From DSBX01 sp046484845 (GTDB lineage: Bacteria; Hydrothermota; Tepidihabitantia; Tepidihabitantales; Tepidihabitantaceae), in contig JAWOIB010000165.1 in assembly GCA_046484845.1 (NCBI GenBank), positions 1 through 7,203 on the forward strand: a stretch of DNA of 7,203 nt. Direction: 5' to 3'. Each line of letters starts with the position of its first letter. Position 1 is the first letter of the stretch. The notes under the pieces are model-generated. The model was given only the letters and a program-made list of their open reading frames with translations, was not told where the DNA came from and did not search any database. Made by a program: the position numbers and the translations under genes. Shown in pieces: positions 1-6,514 of the stretch.

Positions 1-2
1 GG

Positions 3-194
3 GTCATCGGGCCGGTGATTCGGCAACTCACCCGGCCGGTGATTTCCCGCATCATCCGGCCGGTCACCCGGCGCATCACCCGACCCGTCATCCGGCCGGT
101 AATCGACCCCCTCACCGGCCCGGTAACCGGCCGGGCAATCGGCCCGCTCACCAACCCGGCCATCGGCCCGGTCACCGCCCGGGCAACTCGCGGA
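3..194. repeat. 12-nt tandem repeat array (16 degenerate units)
   Basis: Sixteen consecutive 12-nt units run without any insertion or deletion; the approximate consensus is GTCATCCGGCCG. The fourth base of the unit is A in all 16 copies and the tenth is C in 15 of 16; the other columns vary. The array probably continues beyond the left edge. Read in the frame beginning at base 3 it stays open to a TGA at 213-215 and would encode a tetrapeptide repeat of the form (V/L/I/A)(I/T)x(P/R). Changes fall on first and second codon positions as freely as on third positions, and the complementary strand is also open in repeat-bearing frames, so the openness is explained by composition. I treat it as a minisatellite-like intergenic array. 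The C-terminal end of a repeat protein entering from the left is not excluded. Confidence 0.75.
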
Positions 195-466
195 ATGCGG
201 GTGGGTCGGCCTTGACAGCACAACCGGGCCGGTCATGCTGAACCCTTATGTTCAGGGCAATGGCCAGACCTTCGGACTACGCTGAACAAGCCGGTCGCTC
301 TTGGCGTGACCATGCATTCCACGTCCCGGAACTCATCGCCGTCGAAGCGCCGGGACAGAGGCCTGTGCCCGACCCCGGCCCGACCTTCATCCGTGGCTGC
401 CGCGCCGTCCACCGGCCGGTCATCGCGAGGTAACCCGCGCGCGGGAGCCCTCTGTCCCCTTCCCCG
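195..466. other. Intergenic stretch, no convincing gene
   Basis: This stretch lies between the 12-nt array and the promoter of the first clear gene. It contains a TTGACA at 212-217 without a good -10 box, a perfect 6-bp inverted repeat (CTGAAC 238-243, GTTCAG 250-255, 6-nt loop), a 12-bp self-complementary GC run at 434-445, and two stray copies of the GGCCGGTCAT-like core of the array (about 227-236 and 415-425). A 61-codon open frame at 248-433 starts inside the loop of the hairpin, has no ribosome binding site and no recognisable motif, so I do not call it a gene. Confidence 0.5.
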
Positions 467-494
467 TTGACAGCCGCGGGATTGGGCCGATACT
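467..494 (+). promoter_or_regulatory. Sigma70-type promoter for the two secreted-protein genes
   Basis: A perfect -35 box TTGACA (467-472) is followed after 16 bases by GATACT (489-494), a 4/6 match to TATAAT. A start of transcription near base 501 would give a leader of about 18 nt carrying the ribosome binding site of the next gene. The boxes are seen directly; activity is inferred. Confidence 0.6.
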
Positions 495-505
495 GTCGGT
501 GGTTG

Positions 506-512
506 AAAGGAG
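506..512 (+). promoter_or_regulatory. Ribosome binding site AAAGGAG
   Basis: A strong Shine-Dalgarno match, AAAGGAG, ends 6 bases before the ATG at 519 and fixes the start of the exported protein gene. Confidence 0.75.
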
Positions 513-518
513 TGCGGT

Positions 519-1226
519 ATGTTCACTTATCGTCGGCTCGGAATCCTGCTGATCGGCGTCGGCGTTCTGTCGGCCGGGCCGGTGTTCGTCGGCTCACCCG
601 AGTACACGATCACCGTCCAGCTCAGCTACACCCAGGCCATTGACCCGTACGGCGTGCAGGGCACCTTCTCCAGCTACACCTCGACCGCGGAGTTCAAGAA
701 CGTCCGCTTCGGCCCGTCGCCGTCTCCCGATTTCGCGGCCTGGTTCGAGAACCGGGTAACCGGCCCGGACGGCGAAGTTGCGGTCCTGCCCGCGATGCAG
801 GTACACGGCGAGGGCACGCTCGGCCCGTTCCAGCTCGGGCCGGCCTGGGAGAGCACGGACGAGGCCATCCAGCCGGTCATCACCTCCGGCCCGCGGCCGT
901 TCTCACCCCACCTGACCTTAATCACGGCCGATATGGCCGCGGAAGCACAGGGCGAGGCGGACGGCGAGATGCCGGCGGTGGTGCCGCTGGTGCCCACGGT
1001 CTGGCTGATGTACAACGAAGGCTTCAGCATCGCCAACCCGGAGCTGGAGTGGGAGTACCCGGGCTTCGCCGGCTTCCCCGTCGAAAGCAGTACGGCGTCC
1101 TTTTCGGTGCCGCTTTCGAGCCTGGCCCGGGGCGAAGACCTCGACATCCGGGTGCCGTACACCAACGAGTCCGGGGCCCGGGGCGAGTGGAAAATCGTGT
1201 TCTGGTCCGAGGAAGACGGGAACTGA
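519..1226 (+). CDS. Exported protein of unknown function (235 aa)
   Basis: I do not recognise the family. Residues 1 to about 20 form a signal peptide: a short basic start (MFTYRR), a hydrophobic run (LGILLIGVGVL) and a likely cleavage region around SAG-PVF. The mature part of about 215 residues has no cysteine, is acidic (many Glu/Asp), and is rich in Ser, Thr, Pro and aromatic residues in short strand-like segments (for example near residues 28-36 and at the C-terminal WKIVFW), which suggests a beta-rich secreted or periplasmic protein. The start is supported by AAAGGAG six bases upstream and by the promoter at 467-494. The next gene follows after 17 bases on the same strand and is also exported, so the two are probably co-transcribed and may act at the same place, but nothing shows a direct partnership. 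Existence as a gene is well supported by signal peptide, RBS and strong third-position GC; function is open. Confidence 0.85.
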   Translation: MFTYRRLGILLIGVGVLSAGPVFVGSPEYTITVQLSYTQAIDPYGVQGTFSSYTSTAEFKNVRFGPSPSPDFAAWFENRVTGPDGEVAVLPAMQVHGEGTLGPFQLGPAWESTDEAIQPVITSGPRPFSPHLTLITADMAAEAQGEADGEMPAVVPLVPTVWLMYNEGFSIANPELEWEYPGFAGFPVESSTASFSVPLSSLARGEDLDIRVPYTNESGARGEWKIVFWSEEDGN

Positions 1227-1243
1227 CCGGCCTGCGCGGCAGG

Positions 1244-2992
1244 ATGAACTACCGGCTGTTGCTCCCGCTCGCGGCGCTCTGCCTGCTGTCCCGGCCTGCA
1301 TCGGCCGGGTTCACGAGGGTCCTCACCGGGGACATCGCTATGGACGACGGCTGGAGTTATGCCTGCGCCTGGGCCGACTTCACGGGCGACGGGTACCCGG
1401 ACCTGTTCCTGACCAACAACAACCCGGCGCAGGACAGGAACAACTCGCTCTACGTCAACGCGCGGGACGGCACTTTCCACAAGGTCTTGACCGGCCCGGT
1501 GGTGACCGACGGCGGCAGCTCATACGGCTGCGCCTGGGGCGATTGCGACAACAGCGGGCTGCCCGACCTCTTCGTGTCGAACTACAACGAGAACAACTTC
1601 CTGTACCTCAACACCGGCGACAGCACCTTCACCCGCGTCACGACCGGCCGGGTGGTCACCGACGGCGGCCGCTCGACCGGTTCCGCCTGGGCCGACTACG
1701 ACTGCGACGGCCTGCTCGACCTGTTCGTCTGCAATCGCGACCAGGTGAACTTCCTGTACCGCAACGAGGGCGGCGGGCAGTTCGCCCGCATCACCACCGG
1801 CGCGATCGCCACCGACGTCGCCAACTCCAGCGCGGCCGCCTGGGCCGACTACGACAACGACGGCCTGCCCGACCTGGTCGTGGCCGACGTCCAGTCGCCC
1901 ATCCGCCTCTACCGCAACGAAGGCGGCGGGCAGTTCATCCCGGTCACCTCCGGCCCGCCCGGGACCGATACCTCCCATTGCAGCGGCGCGAGCTGGGGCG
2001 ACTACGACAACGACGGTTACCTCGACCTGTTCGTGGCAACCGGCGTGCTTGGAATGTACCCGGACCTGCTCTACCGCAACAACCGCGACGGCACCTTCAC
2101 AAAGGTCACCGACAGCCCGGTGGTCAATGACCGGACCTGGGCCGGGGGCGCGGCATGGGCCGACGTTGACAACGACGGTGACCTCGACTTGTTCGTTGGC
2201 GGGTACGACGGCAACAACCGGCTCTACCTGAACGACGGGCAGGGCGAGTTCGCCCGCATTGACACCGGCGTACTGGTCCAGGAAGGCGGCTACATCATGG
2301 GCGTGGGCTGGGCCGACTATGACCGGGACGGCCACCTCGACCTGTTCACCGCCCGGAACAACTACTTCGGCGGGTACAGCCGGCTCTATCGCAACGACGG
2401 CAACGACAACGCCTGGCTGGCAGTGGTCTGCCGGGGCGCGGCATCCAACCGCACCGGGGTCGGTGCGCGCGTGCGGGCCTGGGCGCGCATCGGTGGCCGG
2501 GCTGTCGGCCAGACCCGGGAAATCACCACCCAGAGTGGGGGCGGCAATAGCGGTGGGAGCGAACCGGTCGCCCATTTCGGGCTCGGCGACGCGGCGGTCG
2601 TGGACTCGCTCGTCATCCGCTGGCCGTCGGGCATCGTTGATGTCCTGGCCGGGGTGGCGGTGCGGCAGTACCTGGTCGTCACCGAGGGCCAGACCGCGGT
2701 ACGTGAAGAATCGCCGGTACTGCCCGGGCGCCCAGGGCTGTCCGCTACCATCGTCCGCGGAGTGCTGTTCCTGCCGCGGGACCCGGGCGCGGGACATAAC
2801 CCGATTCTGCCCGGAGAATCGGGATTGTGTCCCAAGCCCGCGTTGCTGGACATCTCCGGCCGCAAGGTCATGGACCTCCAGCCCGGCGAAAACGACGTCT
2901 CGCGCCTCAGCCCGGGCGTGTACTTCGTAAGCCCGGCGTCCGGGGTAATACGTGGAGCTTCCGGCGCTCACCGGGTCGTCATCACCAGGTAG
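1244..2992 (+). CDS. Secreted FG-GAP/VCBS repeat protein with ASPIC/UnbV domain and C-terminal sorting tail
   Basis: The 582-residue product starts with a signal peptide (MNYRLLLPLAALCLLSRPASA, cleavage near residue 21). Seven FG-GAP/VCBS-type repeats follow, each with a WxDxxxxGxxDL core whose acidic calcium-binding loop begins at residues 45, 100, 151, 202, 253, 307 and 358; the spacing is mostly 51 residues, as expected for blades of an integrin-like beta-propeller. Residues about 388-482 match the ASPIC/UnbV domain (RTGVGARV, TTQSGGG, HFGLGDA, IRWPSG). After a linker, residues about 533-582 form a tail (LDISGRKVMDLQPG, NDVSRLSPGVYFV, final VVITR) that resembles the C-terminal secretion/sorting domains of FCB-group bacteria. 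By family it is an extracellular or surface, calcium-stabilised binding protein; the ligand is unknown. An open frame extends upstream to 1049, but the signal peptide fixes ATG 1244. There is no separated Shine-Dalgarno (only AGG touching the ATG), so translation is probably coupled to the gene ending 17 bases upstream. Confidence 0.92.
   Translation: MNYRLLLPLAALCLLSRPASAGFTRVLTGDIAMDDGWSYACAWADFTGDGYPDLFLTNNNPAQDRNNSLYVNARDGTFHKVLTGPVVTDGGSSYGCAWGDCDNSGLPDLFVSNYNENNFLYLNTGDSTFTRVTTGRVVTDGGRSTGSAWADYDCDGLLDLFVCNRDQVNFLYRNEGGGQFARITTGAIATDVANSSAAAWADYDNDGLPDLVVADVQSPIRLYRNEGGGQFIPVTSGPPGTDTSHCSGASWGDYDNDGYLDLFVATGVLGMYPDLLYRNNRDGTFTKVTDSPVVNDRTWAGGAAWADVDNDGDLDLFVGGYDGNNRLYLNDGQGEFARIDTGVLVQEGGYIMGVGWADYDRDGHLDLFTARNNYFGGYSRLYRNDGNDNAWLAVVCRGAASNRTGVGARVRAWARIGGRAVGQTREITTQSGGGNSGGSEPVAHFGLGDAAVVDSLVIRWPSGIVDVLAGVAVRQYLVVTEGQTAVREESPVLPGRPGLSATIVRGVLFLPRDPGAGHNPILPGESGLCPKPALLDISGRKVMDLQPGENDVSRLSPGVYFVSPASGVIRGASGAHRVVITR
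1757..1936 (+). repeat. Near-identical DNA repeats within the propeller region
   Basis: A 27-base stretch at 1757-1783 recurs at 1910-1936 with a single (silent, GAG/GAA) difference, exactly 153 bases (51 codons) apart. The copies encode the same LYRNEGGGQF-type blade edge in neighbouring repeats. This is much closer than the match between other blades and suggests recent duplication or conversion between the third and fourth repeats. Confidence 0.6.
2791..2833. repeat. 43-nt imperfect palindrome inside the coding sequence
   Basis: Arms are GGGACA (2791-2796) with TGTCCC (2828-2833), and CCCGATTCT (2800-2808) with AGAATCGGG (2815-2823), a perfect 9-bp stem closed by the loop GCCCGG. The two stems are separated by a small internal loop (TAA opposite ATTG). 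It lies in the linker between the ASPIC/UnbV domain and the C-terminal tail and is translated as part of that linker (about residues 517-530). Its shape is that of a small dispersed palindromic element tolerated in frame, but one copy in one window cannot show mobility. Confidence 0.6.
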
Positions 2993-3010
2993 GCGGGGAT
3001 TCAGCCCCGC
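2993..3010. terminator. Short hairpin between convergent genes, possible bidirectional terminator
   Basis: GCGGGG (2993-2998) pairs with CCCCGC (3005-3010) across a six-base loop. The stem starts directly after the stop of the FG-GAP gene and its loop holds the stop codon of uvrC. It has no T-run on either side, so intrinsic termination is only a suggestion. Confidence 0.35.
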
Positions 3011-4782
3011 AGCGCGCGGAACACAACCTCGGCCAGCACCGGCCCGATGCCCGGGACCTGCCGGATGTCCTCGACCCCGGCGTTGCGCAGGCGGGCCACC
3101 GACCCGAAGTAACGCACCAGCGCCCGCCGCCGGGCCGGCCCCAACCCGGGTACCCGGTCCAGCTCGGAGGCGACCATCGCCTTGCCGCGCAACCGGCGGT
3201 GGAAACCGACCGCGAACCGGTGCGACTCGTCCCGGACCCGCTTGAGCAGATTCAGCGCCGGCGACCCGACCGGGATTGACACCTCGCGGCCGTCGAGCTG
3301 GTAGACGGTGTCGGTGCGCTTGGCCAGCCCGAGCACCGGCAGGTCGGGCGCGAACTCCCGGTAGGCCGCGACGGCGGTCGAGAGCTGGCCCTTGCCCCCG
3401 TCCACCAGCACCAGGTCCGGCAGCGGCCGTCCCTTTTCGAGCAGACCGCGGACCCGGCGCACCAGCACCTCGCCCATCATCGCATAGTCGTCCGGCCCCG
3501 GCACCGACCGGACCTTGAAATGCCGGTACTCGGACCGGGCCGGGCGGGCGTCGCGGAACACGACCACCGACCCGACCGCGTGCCGGCCCTGGGTGTTCGA
3601 GATGTCCACGCCCTCGATCACCCGGGGCGGCTTCGTCAGCCCGAGGATACGGGCCAGCTCCCGGCTGGCCTTCGGCACGACCTCGTCCGGCGCGTGCTCG
3701 ACCAGCGCCTTCTCGGCATTGGCCCGGGCCAGCTTGACCAGCCCGGCCTTCGCGCCCCGCCCGGGCACGACCAGCCGCACCCGGCGGCCGCGCCTGCCGG
3801 TCAGCAGTTCCTCGAACGCCCCCGGCTCCTCTACCGGGACCGGCAGCACAATCTCGTCGGGCAGGTCCGCGGTGTGGCCGTGCACCGCCCGCAGCACCGT
3901 CGCCAGCACCTCCGCGTCCGGCACCCCGGCCGCGGCCGCCACCGGGTACTCCTCGCGGGCAACCACCCGCCCCTCGCGCACCCGGAACAGCGTCGCCACC
4001 GCCAGCCGCTCGCCCCGGGCCAGCCCGAGCACGTCCCGGTCCAGCCGGTCCGGGAACGCCACCTGCCGGCTCTTCCGGATTTCGCGCAGGGCCAGCAGTT
4101 GGTCCCGGAGAATCGCGGCCCGCTCGAAGTTCTGCTCCCGGGCCGCGTCGAGCATCCTGGCCTCCAGCCGGGCGGTCAGCTCGTCGGACCGGCCCGACAG
4201 GTACTCAACGACATCCCGGACCTGCTGACGGTACTCGTCCGGGCTGACCCGGCCGTGGCATGGCCCGGTGCAGCGACCGAGGTCGAAGTTCAGGCAGGGC
4301 CGGGCCGGTGGCGCCGCCGGCAGCCGATGCCGGCAGGTGCGGAGCCGAAAGATGCGCTGGACGCCCTTGAGTGCCCGGCGCAGGTCGCGGGCGGAGGTGT
4401 ACGGCCCGAACAGCATCGCGCCGTCCGGCCTGAGCAAACGGGTGGCATACACCCGGGGCACCGGCTCCTGGACCGTGACCTTGAGATACGGGAACTTCTT
4501 GTCGTCGCGCAGCCGGATGTTGAACCGCGGCCGCTTGAGCTTGATGAGGTTCTCCTCGAGGATCAGCGCCTCGACCTCGGACCGGGTGATGATGGTCTCG
4601 ACCGAGCGCGCCGCGCGCACCAGCGCCGAGATCCGTGCGTCCCGGCCGGGCGCGAGGTAATTCTTCAGCCGGTCGCGCAGGCGGCGCGCCTTGCCGACGT
4701 AGATGACCCGGCCCTTCGCGTCCTTGAACAGGTACACCCCGGGCGCGGCCGGAGCCCCGCGAATTTCCTGCTCGAGGCCCAC
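3001..4782 (-). CDS. uvrC: UvrABC excinuclease subunit C
   Basis: UvrC makes the two incisions around a DNA lesion after UvrA/UvrB recognition in nucleotide excision repair. The 593-residue product has the full family layout and usual length. The GIY-YIG 3'-incision domain lies at about 13-95 (GVYLFKD with Tyr17, IYVGK with Tyr28, Arg38, Glu76, Asn88). Four cysteines at 150, 163, 171 and 175 match the conserved set reported to bind an Fe-S cluster in E. coli UvrC. The UVR (UvrB-binding) motif is at about 199-234. The RNase H-like 5'-incision domain follows, with Asp393 (GVDISNTQG), Asp461 (VLVDGGKGQ) and His521 (ESHRFAVGFHR). Tandem helix-hairpin-helix motifs close the protein (VPGLGP at 544, VPGIGP at 576). 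The frame stays open to 5190, but that extension is antisense-like frame-shadow of rtcB. The natural start is GTG 4782, whose G is also the last base of the rtcB TAG stop, so translation is probably coupled; an AAGGG lies only three bases upstream. Confidence 0.96.
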   Translation of the reverse strand: MGLEQEIRGAPAAPGVYLFKDAKGRVIYVGKARRLRDRLKNYLAPGRDARISALVRAARSVETIITRSEVEALILEENLIKLKRPRFNIRLRDDKKFPYLKVTVQEPVPRVYATRLLRPDGAMLFGPYTSARDLRRALKGVQRIFRLRTCRHRLPAAPPARPCLNFDLGRCTGPCHGRVSPDEYRQQVRDVVEYLSGRSDELTARLEARMLDAAREQNFERAAILRDQLLALREIRKSRQVAFPDRLDRDVLGLARGERLAVATLFRVREGRVVAREEYPVAAAAGVPDAEVLATVLRAVHGHTADLPDEIVLPVPVEEPGAFEELLTGRRGRRVRLVVPGRGAKAGLVKLARANAEKALVEHAPDEVVPKASRELARILGLTKPPRVIEGVDISNTQGRHAVGSVVVFRDARPARSEYRHFKVRSVPGPDDYAMMGEVLVRRVRGLLEKGRPLPDLVLVDGGKGQLSTAVAAYREFAPDLPVLGLAKRTDTVYQLDGREVSIPVGSPALNLLKRVRDESHRFAVGFHRRLRGKAMVASELDRVPGLGPARRRALVRYFGSVARLRNAGVEDIRQVPGIGPVLAEVVFRALRG

Positions 4783-6224
4783 TAGCCCTTGACCACCCCG
4801 AGCGGCCTCAGCCGCGCGACCTTGCGGGCGATACCGGCCCGGGCGCAGACCTCGACCACCGCGTCCACGTCCTTGTACGCGTCCGGCACTTCCTCGCGCA
4901 GGACCTCGCGGCTCGCGGCCATCACCTCGATGCCCTGCTCCCGCAGTTCGGCCGCGACGTCGCGGCGCTTCGTCTCTTTCAGCGCCCGGTTGCGGGACCA
5001 GGCCCGGCCCGCGCCGTGGCAGGCGGACGCGAAAGTCTCCCGGGCCGCGGTCGCGGTCCCGAGCAGCAACCAGGAGCCCGTGCCCATGTCCCCGGGAATC
5101 AGCACCGGCTGGCCCAGTGCCCGGTACCGGGCGGGCAGTGCCGGGTCGCCCGGCGGCATCGCCCGGGTCGCGCCCTTGCGGTGAACGCAAAGCTTCGCCC
5201 CGTCATGCTCCTCCAGCCGGGCGATGTTATGCGCCACGTCGTAGACCTGGCTCATCCCGAGTTCCGTCGGCCCCGCGCCCAGCACCCGGCCGAACGCCTC
5301 CCGCACGCGGTGCGCGATGCACTGCCGGTTCGCCCAGGCGTAGTTCGCAGCGCAGGCCATCGCCCCGAAATACCGCCGGCCTTCGGGCGAGTCCACCGGC
5401 GCACAGGCCAGCTGACGGTCGACCAGCTCGATACCATACTTCCGGGCGACCGCGCCCAGCGTCCTGACATTGTCGTCGCAGACCTGGTACCCCAGCCCGC
5501 GCGACCCGGTGTGAATCATCACCATCACCTGCCCGGCCCGGACGCCCAGCTCCGCGGCCGCGGCCGGGTCGAACACCTCCGCGACCTCCTGGATTTCCAG
5601 GAAATGGTTGCCCGCCCCGAGCGTGCCGAGCTGGGGCATTCCGCGCTCGATCGCGCGCGGCGAAACCCCGGCGAGGTCCGCCCCTGCCATCGCGCCCCGG
5701 TCCTCGGTGAACTCCAGGTCCGCCTCCGTGCCGTAGCCCTGCTCCACCGCCCAGCGCGCGCCCCGGGTCAGCACCCGCTCGACCTCGGCCCGGCCGATGC
5801 GCACCTGACCCTTCGAGCCCACGCCCGAGGGCACCTCCTGGTACATCGCCGCCACCAGTCGCCGGACCGAGCCCGGCCCGAGCTCCGCCCGCGCCAGGCT
5901 GGTGCGGAGCAGCCGCACCCCGCAGTTGATGTCGTACCCGACCCCGCCCGGGGAGATGACGCCATCCGAGACGCGGAACGCCGCCACCCCGCCGATCGGA
6001 AACCCGTAGCCCCAATGGATGTCCGGCATCGCCAGCGCGGCCCCGACGATGCCGGGCAGGGTCGCGACATTGGCCACCTGTTCCGGGGCCTGGTCCGCCC
6101 TGATGCCCGGCTCGAGCGCGGCGTCCGCGTAGATGACGCCGTCCACCCGCATCCCGGGCCTGTGCTCCTTCGGGATGCGGAGCCGGTTCTCGTCCAGCCG
6201 CTCCAGCGGGCCATGCCACGCCAT
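4782..6224 (-). CDS. rtcB: RtcB family RNA ligase (tRNA-splicing ligase)
   Basis: RtcB joins RNA ends carrying 2',3'-cyclic phosphate or 3'-phosphate to 5'-OH ends, using GTP and Mn2+ through a histidine-GMP intermediate. In bacteria it acts in RNA repair. The 480-residue length is normal. All metal and catalytic residues are visible: Asp98 and Cys101 (GYDINCGVR), His207 (GAGNHFLE), His238 (IHTGSRGLG), His332 (AHN), and His403 (SACHGAGR), which aligns with the guanylylated histidine of the archaeal enzyme. Further family signatures are MPDIHWGYGFPIGG (67-80), VHRKGATRAMPPGD (347-360) and AYKDVDAVV near the C-terminus. The start at ATG 6224 fits the family and lies six bases after a -10 box, with no Shine-Dalgarno, so the mRNA is probably leaderless. 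It is first in a unit with uvrC. No archease or rtcA gene is present in the window, and no intein is seen. Confidence 0.97.
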   Translation of the reverse strand: MAWHGPLERLDENRLRIPKEHRPGMRVDGVIYADAALEPGIRADQAPEQVANVATLPGIVGAALAMPDIHWGYGFPIGGVAAFRVSDGVISPGGVGYDINCGVRLLRTSLARAELGPGSVRRLVAAMYQEVPSGVGSKGQVRIGRAEVERVLTRGARWAVEQGYGTEADLEFTEDRGAMAGADLAGVSPRAIERGMPQLGTLGAGNHFLEIQEVAEVFDPAAAAELGVRAGQVMVMIHTGSRGLGYQVCDDNVRTLGAVARKYGIELVDRQLACAPVDSPEGRRYFGAMACAANYAWANRQCIAHRVREAFGRVLGAGPTELGMSQVYDVAHNIARLEEHDGAKLCVHRKGATRAMPPGDPALPARYRALGQPVLIPGDMGTGSWLLLGTATAARETFASACHGAGRAWSRNRALKETKRRDVAAELREQGIEVMAASREVLREEVPDAYKDVDAVVEVCARAGIARKVARLRPLGVVKG

Positions 6225-6230
6225 CGAGCC

Positions 6231-6259
6231 AGTATAGAACCCGGCCTCCGGGCGGTCAA
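6231..6259 (-). promoter_or_regulatory. Promoter of rtcB-uvrC, predicted leaderless
   Basis: On the minus strand TTGACC (6259-6254) is followed after 17 bases by TATACT (6236-6231), a good sigma70-type pair. Only six bases separate the -10 box from the rtcB ATG at 6224. Transcription normally starts about 6-8 bases after the -10, so the message would begin at or within a base or two of the ATG, which agrees with the absence of a Shine-Dalgarno. Confidence 0.65.
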
Positions 6260-6266
6260 ACCCGGC

Positions 6267-6294
6267 TTGACCCGGGCCGTGATACCCTCATACT
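6267..6294 (+). promoter_or_regulatory. Divergent promoter of the flavoprotein gene, predicted leaderless
   Basis: TTGACC (6267-6272), a 16-base spacer and CATACT (6289-6294, 4/6 match) precede GTG 6302 by seven bases. The layout mirrors the rtcB promoter. The two -35 boxes are only seven bases apart and form a perfect inverted repeat (GGTCAA-N7-TTGACC, 6254-6272). Confidence 0.5.
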
Positions 6295-6301
6295 TTCGTA
6301 G

Positions 6302-6514
6302 GTGCTGAAGCCACACCCCGACCTCCACCGCCACGACGCACTGGTCATCGGCGGCGGGCTCGCCGGCCTGCGCTGCGCGCTCGCCCTGATCGAGGCCGGC
6401 CGCGACGTCGCGCTGCTCAGCAAGGTCCATCCCCTGCGCTCGCACTCGGTCGCGGCCCAGGGCGGCATCAACGCCGCGCTCGGCAACGCGCCCGGCCGCG
6501 ATCGCCGGCGATGA
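6302..6514 (+). pseudogene. 5' fragment of succinate dehydrogenase/fumarate reductase flavoprotein subunit
   Basis: The first 64 codons encode the N-terminus of an SdhA/FrdA-type flavoprotein. They include the FAD dinucleotide-binding loop (ALVIGGGLAGLRCALAL, 13-29), the second strand VALLSKVHP (36-44), and RSHSVAAQGGINAALGN (46-62) with His48, the position that carries covalent FAD in this family. Family members continue for roughly 500 more residues, beginning with a DDSxERHAYDT-like stretch. Here, after GNAP (codons ending at 6493), homology stops and the frame reaches TGA at 6512. GTG 6302 is the only sensible start and fits the leaderless promoter upstream. Whether it was sdhA or frdA cannot be told from this piece. 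The break most likely reflects a sequence join at about 6494, so the gene may be intact in the source genome. Confidence 0.85.

Noticed and set aside
15..215. 66-codon open frame over the 12-nt array as a gene
   Set aside because: GTG start without RBS inside a repeat that is open from the window edge; substitutions show no third-position bias and the other strand is open as well.
1..235. CRISPR array
   Set aside because: Units are 12 nt and contiguous with no spacers, and no cas gene is present.
248..433. 61-codon open frame as a small gene
   Set aside because: No ribosome binding site, start codon lies inside a hairpin loop, third-position bases do not follow the strong GC bias of the real genes, and no motif is seen.
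674..1480. Long minus-strand open frames opposite the two secreted-protein genes (also 1520-2971)
   Set aside because: They are antisense to genes with signal peptides and clear domains and have the low-complexity composition expected of GC-rich shadow frames.
4783..5190. N-terminal extension of UvrC by about 136 residues
   Set aside because: The extension overlaps the conserved C-terminal third of rtcB in another frame and reads as Arg/Gly-rich shadow; UvrC homology begins right after GTG 4782.
5016..6308. 430-codon plus-strand open frame opposite rtcB
   Set aside because: Pro/Arg/His-rich shadow frame of a strongly conserved gene with all catalytic residues intact.
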